A stretch of DNA of 29,297 nucleotides from JAWLFY01 sp964462125 (GTDB lineage: Bacteria > Planctomycetota > Planctomycetia > Pirellulales > Pirellulaceae), in contig CAYWXT010000042.1 of the NCBI GenBank assembly GCA_964462125.1, positions 1-29,297 of the forward strand, given 5' to 3'. Shown piece by piece: positions 6,634-14,900 of the stretch. The position numbers and the translations under genes are program-made. The notes under the pieces were generated by a model. The model did no database searches. It saw only the letters and a list, made by a program, of their open reading frames with translations, and was not told where the DNA came from. Numbering within the stretch: the stretch's first letter is position 1; every line of letters starts with the position of its first letter.

Positions 6634-7689
6634 TTAGAGTGCCGCGAGATTTTTTCGTTTTTCCGCGATCAGCTTCAGCAGCGCGCGTTGGGGTTTGACG
6701 AACTTTTCCAAACCTTCGCGCATCAGCGTTTGGTGCATCGCTGCCACATCGACCTGCTCGTCGAGTTCCTGCTGGACCGCCGCCGAGGGCATCACATCGA
6801 CCTGTCGGGTGAACTGCCGACCACTTTCCGCCACCGCTTGGTTGGTTTCCGGCGGGTTGGTTTGAATGTCACTTCCGGCCAGCGCTTCGACGTATTTCCA
6901 TGGTGGATCGTTGGGGTTCTTCGTCCCGGTGCTGGCGAAGATGATCTCTTGTTCGAGGTCTAACCCTTTGTCGGCCCAGAATTCCTGGTTCTCCCGCCAC
7001 ACTCGCTTGGCGTTGACAATCCCCATCATCCCTTGGGCCTGGTCCGACAGCTGTGGCAGGTGCTGCTGTGTGTAAACGTCGATGCGGGAGATGAAGATGC
7101 TGTAAACACTCTTGAATCCGCTCAAATCGTCCCGTCGCTGGGCTCCTCGCCAGATCGCTTCGCGCGCCTGTCGGTATTGATCGGTCGTGAAAATCAGGGT
7201 GACGTTCAGCGTGATTCCGGCCGCGGCCATCGGCTCGAGCGCCGCCAGTCCCGCGTCGGTGGCCGGGACCTTGATCATCCGATTGCGGTGGCCGTGGGAC
7301 CAGCGTTTGCCAAGTTCAATGTACTGGGCCGTGACGTGGTCGTTGGCAAGGTCGAGTTGGGCATCTTCCAACAGGGGGTCCAGTTCAAAGCTGACCCAAC
7401 CGGCATTTCCTGCCGTCTGCTCGTGTGTGGAACGCAGTTTCCCTTGGGCATCGCGTACGAGACGATCGGTCAATTCCCAGGCGATCGACTCGTCCTCTCG
7501 TCCCTCGGCGATCCAGCGTTCGATCTGCTGGTCGAACCCGCCCCGCTCGACGATACCCGCAATGATCGCCGGATTGCTCGTCGCGCCGACGGCACCGAAC
7601 TCCAGGTTCCGGTCGACCTCCGGCGGATCGACCGAATCGAGATACAACTTGGTCCCCGATTCGATCAGGGATCGGAGTGCTGCAGACAT
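6634..7689 (-). CDS. tal: Transaldolase
   Basis: This 351-aa protein belongs to the transaldolase family, cytoplasmic enzymes of the non-oxidative pentose phosphate pathway that move a dihydroxyacetone unit between sugar phosphates. Recognisable blocks are KLYLDSVDPPEV and GATSNPAII near the N-terminus, the Schiff-base lysine Lys140 in NRMIKVPATDAG, then GITLNVTLIF, SVYSIFISRID and FASTGTKNP. Length and motif order fit a full-size Tal-type enzyme rather than a short fructose-6-phosphate aldolase. The AGGA at about -10 supports ATG 7689. It is transcribed towards hlyD, with 89 nt between the two stop codons, and diverges from the MMPL gene. Confidence 0.93.
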   Translation of the reverse strand: MSAALRSLIESGTKLYLDSVDPPEVDRNLEFGAVGATSNPAIIAGIVERGGFDQQIERWIAEGREDESIAWELTDRLVRDAQGKLRSTHEQTAGNAGWVSFELDPLLEDAQLDLANDHVTAQYIELGKRWSHGHRNRMIKVPATDAGLAALEPMAAAGITLNVTLIFTTDQYRQAREAIWRGAQRRDDLSGFKSVYSIFISRIDVYTQQHLPQLSDQAQGMMGIVNAKRVWRENQEFWADKGLDLEQEIIFASTGTKNPNDPPWKYVEALAGSDIQTNPPETNQAVAESGRQFTRQVDVMPSAAVQQELDEQVDVAAMHQTLMREGLEKFVKPQRALLKLIAEKRKNLAAL

Positions 7690-8005
7690 GAAAATCCTCG
7701 TTGGCTTGGGCCCGATAGCGTCCTCTACGTTTCCTGGCAGAGCCTTAGGATAACGAGTTTCGCTGTTCTTGTCGGTGGTAGCGACCGCGTGTCGGCTGCC
7801 TCCTGTCAGCTTCGTGCAAAGCCCCTATCCGCCCTGGTTTCCCCGAGTCAACCGATCGTCACCACGAACGCTGTGGATTGGGCTTCTCTGGGGGGTGGGG
7901 AGCGGGATTGAAGTAGACCGATTTTGTCCCTGGGGTTAACTTAGTCACTTCCAGGTTGCCATTGTCGCAGTCGTCCCGTTCGCCAGGATCGACGTCCCCA
8001 TTCGC
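7690..8005. other. Divergent tal / MMPL intergenic region
   Basis: These 316 nt contain the second copy of the shared motif close to the transaldolase start. I see no convincing small gene or RNA. Both divergent promoters should lie here, but no clear -10/-35 pair can be read by eye. Confidence 0.5.
7717..7745 (-). promoter_or_regulatory. Intergenic motif shared with the fabF upstream region (copy 2)
   Basis: This is the partner of 5188-5216, about 23 of 29 positions identical. Read on the minus strand, it begins with AGGCTCTGCCAGGAAACG and ends 28 nt before the transaldolase ATG, a position suitable for a promoter or 5' leader element. Confidence 0.45.
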
Positions 8006-11000
8006 ATGACATCACCCTTCTTAGAGCGACGCGGTCCGTGGGGGATCCCTTACGCGCTGCTGATCTTGGTCGTCTTTTTCTTTCTGCTTCCGAGCGCGTT
8101 CCAATCGGCTCGGTTGAGTTTGAACGAGAAGGAGAACGACGTCAAAGACTGGTTGCCGAGTGACTTTCCCGAGACGGTCGAGCTGGAGTGGTTCGGCGAT
8201 CATTTCGCGGGGGAGAGTTTCGTTTTGGCAACCTGGCCGGGCTGCAATCGCGAGGATCAGCGGCTGACGTTGTTGGAGCGGAAGTTACGGCACGAGTCGG
8301 AAGGCTATGACCCCTCGACGCACCGCCCCGATGAGGTGGCGGCGGTGTACGCGAGGGCCCGTGAATTGGGCGGGGAGCTTCAGTTGTTGGATCCCGGCGA
8401 TGGGCTCTACGATTGGGGGGGGCGTCGCGAGAAATGGTTGGTCACGCCTCAGGACCGTTGGTATTTCATCACGCCCGACGGAAGGCTTTACCGCTGGGAC
8501 GAGCCGGTCAATGGGCCGATGGCGGCTTGGCGGGCGATGCAGCGGGCGGCGGGCCAGTACGAACTGCGTGGCCAGTTCGTCACGGCGTTTCAGGTTCCCG
8601 GCGACGAGGAGTCGACGAATCCATTTCACAACGACCCTTCGCTGCTGTGTGCGCCGCTGTTTCAGACGGTCCAGACGGGCGAGTCGATCCTGGAGGAGCT
8701 TGCCCGCGAGGGTGGCTCGCTGTGGCCGGTCGATCTGACCGACGAGGCGGAGCGGGAGGAGGTCGCTCGCCGCCGGGCGATGGACCGGCTGACCGGCACC
8801 CTCTTTGCCCCCCCGGTTCCGCCCGATTTTGATTGGTCCGCCTCGTCGTTTCGCGCCCAGATTCCTCAGGACCAGTGGGAGGAGTTGCCCGAGCGGTTCG
8901 ATTCGTTCGTCGACTACACCGTCACCGAGTGGATCGAGGAGCACTACGACGGCGACCGTGATCGATTTCTTCAGGCCAAGACGCAAGCCCAGACCGACGC
9001 GTGGTATCACATCTTTGACGCGTTGGACATCGAACCGCCGCCGCGTCAAACCTGTGTTTTGGTAACGCTCACAAAGTTGGCCCAAGACAACCTCACCTAC
9101 GCGATCGGGCGTGGTGTGATGGGGAGCGCCCGCGGTCGGCTGCTGGAGTTGGCCGAAGAGTCGGGTCTCCGCGCGGCGCCACCTCCCTCGGTCGCCCCGC
9201 CGCCGTTCAATCAGGTCGATCCCGACTCGCTCGCCTCGAGTGATGCCGGCGGGAACGATGACAGCGAGCTTTCCAAGACGGCCCCGTTGCGGATGGGCGG
9301 ACCGCCGGTGGACAACGTCGCGATCGACGAAGAAGGGACGGTGACGTTGGTCCGCTTGGTCGGCTACAGCGTGGCGGTTGGACTGCTGCTTTCGTATCTC
9401 TGTTTCCGCAGCATCAAGCTGACGGTGATGGTGTTCATCGTCGGCGGTTCCGCGGCGATGTTGAGCATGGCGATCGTCGGATGGACCGGCGGCCGCGTCG
9501 ACGCAATCTTGATGAGCATGCCCTCGCTGGTCTATGTCCTCGGACTCTCCGGGGCGGTTCACGTCGTCAACTATTACCGCGACGAGGTCCGCTTACGCGG
9601 CCGGCCTGGGGCGGCCGGACGTGCCCTGCGCCATGCCGTGGTCCCCTGCACCCTCGCTGCGGTGACCACGGCGATCGGGTTGATTTCGCTCTTCACCAGC
9701 AACCTGGCGCCGATCAGCAACTTCGGGCTGTACGCCGCGGTCGGGGTGATCGCGACCCTGGCGATTCTGTTCTCCTATCTCCCAGCGGCCTTGCACATTT
9801 TCCCACCCTCGATGCCGAAGGATGCCGCGGAACGGGACGCTTCTAAGTCCACTGAGGTAACATCGGGCGGAGAGGCGGGGTCGGACACGACGCAGGGAGC
9901 GGCGGATGTGATTCGCAGCAGTTCACTGGCGAATCACTGGGCCGGCATCGGTCGGTGGGTCACTCGCCATCACGGGCTGGTCACCGTAACCTGCCTCGTC
10001 GCGTTGGTCGGCGTCGCGCTCGGTCTGCAAAAGATCCAGACGACGGTTCAGTTGCTGAAGCTGTTCGACTCCAGTGCCCGCATCATTCGCGACTACACTT
10101 GGTTGGAGGAAAACTTCGGCAAGCTGGTCCCGATGGAGTTGGTCGTTCGCGTTCCCCCGGAGATGCAGGCAGAACAGCGGGAGGCATCGGCGTCGGGGGA
10201 GGATCGGGTGGACCCGCCGGAGACGCGCAGCGACCGCGCCGCGCCAGGGCGTCGGTTGACGATATTGCAACGAGCCGAATTGGCGGCGCGGGTCCGAACC
10301 GCGGTGGAGCGGACGTTGGGGGAGGGGGGAAAGGGGATCGTCGGCAGGGCGATGAGTGCCGACACGTTCCTGCCGCCGTTGCCGGAACCGACCAACCGCT
10401 ACTCGCCCACGCGGGCACACTTCAACCGCGAACTGCTGGCCTCGGCGGACCTGCTCCGCGACAACGACTACCTGCGTGTGGAGCGGCGTGGTCCGTATGC
10501 CGAGAGTGAATTGTGGCGGATCAGCCTTCGGGTCGCTGCCCTCTCGGACGTCGACTATGGTCGCTTCATCGCGACGCTTCGCGATGTGGTCGAGCCGGTG
10601 CTGCGCGCTTACGACACACGCGGCGCGTTGCTCGAGCGTCTGGCCGAAGGCGACCAAGGGGAAGCGGAACTCTCCGGTGGGGCATCCCGCCCGAGTGTCT
10701 TGCTGATGGGCAGCTCGAGGCCGAAGTCGCTCAGCGAGGCCCAGTTACTGCGGGACGATGGCGAGACGATCGATCCCAACGCCGTGTTTCTCGCCACCTT
10801 GGAGGAACTTCTCAACGGCGAGCCGATGCGAACTCCAGACTGGGTTCCCGCACCGCCGGCGGATCAGGCAGCGGAGTTGGTGGCCGATGAGCGATGGGAG
10901 GCCCAGCTGCAAAGGTACGACGTGGTGATCTGGCTCGGCGGCGAAGGCTTGCAGCCGGACGATTTCGCCCCTGCCAAGCAATTTATCGATGCCCAGGCGT

Positions 11001-11842
11001 TCCTGCATCGCGGGGTGAGTCGGGTGCTGGTCGAGGAAGGCGTCCCGGACGTGCGGGGCGCCGGCCCGTTGCAGGCGATCTACACCGGCGTGGTGCCGGT
11101 GGTCTACAAGTCACAACGAACGCTGTTGACCAGCCTCACCAAGTCGATTGGCTTGGCGTTCGTCCTGATCGCCGTGGTCATGGTTGTCCTGCTCAATCCC
11201 GGCCAGTTCCCGGGCCGTTGGTTCAAGCCGCGAAATCTCGCCATCGGGCTGGCCGCCGGGGCGGTGTCGATGATCCCGAATATGTTTCCGGTGCTGATTG
11301 TCTTCGGCAGCATGGGACACGCCGGGATCCTGGTGGGCATCGGGACGATGATGACCGCGTCGGTCGCCATGGGGGTCGCCGTCGATGACACGATCCATTT
11401 TTTGTCCTGGTTCCGCACATATCTTGATCAAGGCAAGAGCCGGGTGGAGGCGGTGATCGAAACGTATCGTCGTGTCGGTCCCGCCATGACCCAGACGACC
11501 ATCGTGGGGGGCCTCGGGTTGTTTGTCTTCGCCCTCTCCACCTTCGTGCCGACCCAGCAGTTCGGCACGCTGATGCTGATCATGCTTGCCACCGCCCTGG
11601 TCGGTGACCTCATCTTCCTTCCAGCGCTGCTGGCCGGACCGTTGGGGCGATGTTTCCAACCCCGTGAACAACCCGCGCCGCCACCGTTCGGAGATGCCGC
11701 CGAACCAGCGAAAGAGGAAGGCGGAGAAACGGAGTCGATGGAAGAGGAGCCCGAGGTCGCCGAGGCGTCTCCGCAGAGCCCGATGGTAAAGCTGCATCTC
11801 CCCGACCGCCGCAAGGATCCGCCCCACCGGCTCCGGCGATAA
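8006..11842 (+). CDS. Large MMPL/RND-superfamily transporter
   Basis: This 1278-aa protein has the duplicated RND layout. The first helix is at residues ~14-33, a large periplasmic loop runs to ~440, and a helix block spans ~445-600. A second half starts with a helix at ~655-673, followed by a periplasmic loop to ~1035 and a final helix block at ~1045-1225. Signature segments are GLSGAVHVVNYYRDE in the first half and GVAVDDTIHFLSWFR in the second, the acidic-rich helix expected for proton coupling. MMPL proteins move lipids or other hydrophobic molecules using the proton gradient. The substrate here is unknown. The cytoplasmic linker between the halves is Ser/Glu-rich and the C-terminal tail is acidic and Pro-rich. 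No adaptor or outer-membrane gene is adjacent. Only a weak AGGA lies upstream of the ATG. Confidence 0.9.
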   Translation: MTSPFLERRGPWGIPYALLILVVFFFLLPSAFQSARLSLNEKENDVKDWLPSDFPETVELEWFGDHFAGESFVLATWPGCNREDQRLTLLERKLRHESEGYDPSTHRPDEVAAVYARARELGGELQLLDPGDGLYDWGGRREKWLVTPQDRWYFITPDGRLYRWDEPVNGPMAAWRAMQRAAGQYELRGQFVTAFQVPGDEESTNPFHNDPSLLCAPLFQTVQTGESILEELAREGGSLWPVDLTDEAEREEVARRRAMDRLTGTLFAPPVPPDFDWSASSFRAQIPQDQWEELPERFDSFVDYTVTEWIEEHYDGDRDRFLQAKTQAQTDAWYHIFDALDIEPPPRQTCVLVTLTKLAQDNLTYAIGRGVMGSARGRLLELAEESGLRAAPPPSVAPPPFNQVDPDSLASSDAGGNDDSELSKTAPLRMGGPPVDNVAIDEEGTVTLVRLVGYSVAVGLLLSYLCFRSIKLTVMVFIVGGSAAMLSMAIVGWTGGRVDAILMSMPSLVYVLGLSGAVHVVNYYRDEVRLRGRPGAAGRALRHAVVPCTLAAVTTAIGLISLFTSNLAPISNFGLYAAVGVIATLAILFSYLPAALHIFPPSMPKDAAERDASKSTEVTSGGEAGSDTTQGAADVIRSSSLANHWAGIGRWVTRHHGLVTVTCLVALVGVALGLQKIQTTVQLLKLFDSSARIIRDYTWLEENFGKLVPMELVVRVPPEMQAEQREASASGEDRVDPPETRSDRAAPGRRLTILQRAELAARVRTAVERTLGEGGKGIVGRAMSADTFLPPLPEPTNRYSPTRAHFNRELLASADLLRDNDYLRVERRGPYAESELWRISLRVAALSDVDYGRFIATLRDVVEPVLRAYDTRGALLERLAEGDQGEAELSGGASRPSVLLMGSSRPKSLSEAQLLRDDGETIDPNAVFLATLEELLNGEPMRTPDWVPAPPADQAAELVADERWEAQLQRYDVVIWLGGEGLQPDDFAPAKQFIDAQAFLHRGVSRVLVEEGVPDVRGAGPLQAIYTGVVPVVYKSQRTLLTSLTKSIGLAFVLIAVVMVVLLNPGQFPGRWFKPRNLAIGLAAGAVSMIPNMFPVLIVFGSMGHAGILVGIGTMMTASVAMGVAVDDTIHFLSWFRTYLDQGKSRVEAVIETYRRVGPAMTQTTIVGGLGLFVFALSTFVPTQQFGTLMLIMLATALVGDLIFLPALLAGPLGRCFQPREQPAPPPFGDAAEPAKEEGGETESMEEEPEVAEASPQSPMVKLHLPDRRKDPPHRLRR

Positions 11843-11899
11843 CCCAGCGTCTTAGCAATGAGCGGGCGGCGTGGGACTGCGAGCGGGGTAATCGGCGGC

Positions 11900-11905
11900 T
11901 AGAAT
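11900..11905 (+). promoter_or_regulatory. Possible -10 element before the PVC cytochrome gene
   Basis: TAGAAT in the context CGGCTAGAATGCGG lies 65 nt before the ATG at 11971. It matches five of six bases of the sigma70 -10 consensus, but no matching -35 is visible at the expected distance. Confidence 0.3.
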
Positions 11906-11970
11906 GCGGATGATCCCTTGCGGCCGTTCTCCGCTCCTCCCACGAGATTCCTCCTCCCAGGACGTCACTG

Positions 11971-14900
11971 ATGCGACAAGCATGCCCGTTGGTCGTCGCC
12001 ATCTGCCTGATTGCGACACCCCTTCTGGTCGCCCCAAGGTCATTTGCCGACGACCACACGCTGCACACTTTCGAGCAACGACAGTTGTCCGACACGTACT
12101 ACTCCGAGGGCGCCGCTGCCGGTGATATCGACGGCGATGGGCATGTCGATGTCGTTTATGGGCCCTATTGGTTCGCCGGTCCATCGTTCACCGAAAAGCA
12201 CGAGATCTATCCGCCGGTTGCACAAGATCGCAACGGGTATGCCGACCACTTTTTTGCCTGGACGCATGACTTTCAGGGGAACGGTCGGCTGGATGTCCTG
12301 GTGGTCGGGTTTCCGGGAACCCCGGCGTATGTCTATGAAAATCCTGGGTCGGAGGGTCTCGGCGAACACTGGACCAAGCATGAGGTCTTCGATTGGGTGT
12401 CCAACGAGTCACCTCAATTCGTCGACGTCAGCGGGGACGGGCAGCCGGAGTTGGTTTGCACCCGCGACGGATTTTTCGGGTTCGCGACGGTCGATTGGGA
12501 TGAACCTCTTTCGACGTGGGAGTTTCACCCGATTTCCGAGCCGGTTGCCGCCAAGCGGTTCGGTCACGGCTTGGGCGCCGGTGACATCAACGGCAATGGG
12601 CGGGTGGACCTGCTGCATGCCAACGGCTGGTTCGAGCACCCGGAAAGCGACGCGTTGACCTCGCGTTGGGTCTCCCACGATGTCTCCTTCAGCAATGCCT
12701 ACGGCGGCGCGGAGATGCTCGTCTACGATGTCGACGGCGACGGGCTCAACGACGTGATCACCAGCGAAGCGGCGCACGATTTCGGCTTGAGTTGGTACGA
12801 GCAGGTCCGCGATGGCGATGAGATCTCATTTCGGCAGCAGGTGATTCTGGGCGATCAACGAGCGGACAATCCCTACGGGGTCTTGTTCAGCGAACTGCAC
12901 TCGGTCGCCTTGGCCGACATCGACGGCGACGGGCTCAAGGACATCGTGACAGGCAAGACTTATTATTCCCATCACCAACAGAGCCCGATGTGGGACGCCG
13001 GGGCGGTGGTCTACTGGTTTCGCTTGACCCACACCGACGACGGCGTGCGGTGGGTTCCCTACCAGGCGGACGGCGAGGCCGGCATTGGACGGCAGATCGT
13101 CGTTGCAGATGTCAACGACGACGAAATGCCTGACATCGTGGTGGGTGGAATGAAGGGAGCCCACGTGTTGATTCACCAGACCGAGATCGTCGACCGGGAC
13201 GCCTGGCAGGCGGCGCAACCGAAGCGCTACGAGGCCCCCGAGCCGGAGAGTGTTGATGGGGCCGAGGCACTCCGCGGCCCGAAAACGCCGATCGACGGAG
13301 CCTCCCAGCGAGTGGCCGGAGCGATCGAAGGGGAGACGCTGGACGCACACGCCTCGGCCGGACGCGCACGGCCTCAAGCGATGGGGAATTTCCAAGACGA
13401 TCGGTGGAGCGACAATGCCCAGTTGTTCTGGACCGGCGCCAGCCCGGGTGAGGAGCTGACGCTCGAGCTGCCTGCCCGCAAAGGCCGCGCGGACCTCGAA
13501 GTCGTCCTCACCTGTGCCTCGGACTACGGCATCGTTCAACTCAGCCTCGACGACGAACCGATCGGCCCGCCGATCGATTGTTATCACTCCAGCGTGATCA
13601 CCACGGGAGTGCTGACATTCCCGGAGCTGGACCTCGACGAAGGGAAGCACACCCTCCAGGCACGGATCGTGGGAGCCAATCCGCGTGCCAAGAAAGCCTA
13701 CATGTTTGGCCTCGACTACGTCCGCTTCGTCGCCGAAGGTGAAACCTTTCCCAAGCCGGAGGCGGAACCCACGGAGGATGGCGTGCGCCCCACCGCCGCC
13801 GATGGACGCGAGCTGAATTTCGATTTCGAATCCGGGACGCTGGACGATTGGACGGCCACCGGAACGGCCTTTGCCGACCAACCGGTGGAAGGCGACACCG
13901 TAGCGGCGCGGCGCTCCGACATGCGAAGTGGGCATGCGGGGGACCATTGGGTGGGAACGTTCGAGCGCAGCGGGGACGCGCCGACCGGGACCTTGACCTC
14001 CGTGCCGTTCCCCGTCACCCATCCCTTTGCGACGTTTCGGGTCGGCGGTGGCAAGCACCAGGAAACCCGCGTTGAATTGGTCCGCGAAGAAACCGGGGAG
14101 CCGTTTTATCGAATCGCCGGCGAGAACGACGAGCAGATGCGTCGCGTCGTCGTTGACCTGCGGGCTCACCTGGGACGTAACATCCTCATCCGGTTGGTGG
14201 ATGATCACCGAGACGGCTGGGGGCACATCAATTTCGATCACTTCCGGTTCCACGAATCACGGCCAGGTCGTGTCACGCCGCCGTTGGACGTGCTGGTGCC
14301 CGATGAATACCCCCACGCCGAATTGTCCGCCCAGGAAGCCGCGGAGGTCATGGAATTGCCCGACGGGTTTCAGGTCCATGTCGGTGCGGCCGAACCGGAG
14401 GTCACACAACCGATCGCGATGGCGCTCGACCAGCGCGGGCGGGTGTGGATCGCCGAGGCGCATGAATACCCGATTCGTGCGGACGGCGATCAGGGCCGCG
14501 ACCGCATCTTGGTCTTCGAAGACTCCAACGGTGACGGGACACTCGACCGGCGGAAGGTTTTTTACGACGGGCTGAACCTGGTCAGCGGTTTGGAGGTCGG
14601 GTTCGGGGGTGTCTGGGTCGGGGCAGCCCCCTACCTGTTGTTCATCCCCGATCGCGACGGCGACGACGTTCCCGACAGCGAACCGGAAATCGTTCTCGAC
14701 GGCTGGGGCTTCCAAGACACCCATGAAACGCTCAACGCGTTCATCTGGGGTCCCGACGGGTGGCTCTACGGTTGCCACGGCGTGTTCACCCATTCGGCGG
14801 TCGGCAAACCGGGAACGCCGGAGGAGGATCGTGTGCGGATCAATGCGGGCGTATGGCGATACCATCCCACCGAAGAGACGTTCGAGGTCTTCGCCCACGG

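Noticed and set aside
8285..9562. 425-aa minus-strand open frame
   Set aside because: It is antisense to the MMPL gene; composition is His/Arg/Gln-rich without motifs.
12826..14253. 475-aa minus-strand open frame
   Set aside because: It is antisense to the FG-GAP and CBM-like parts of the PVC cytochrome, with no family features.
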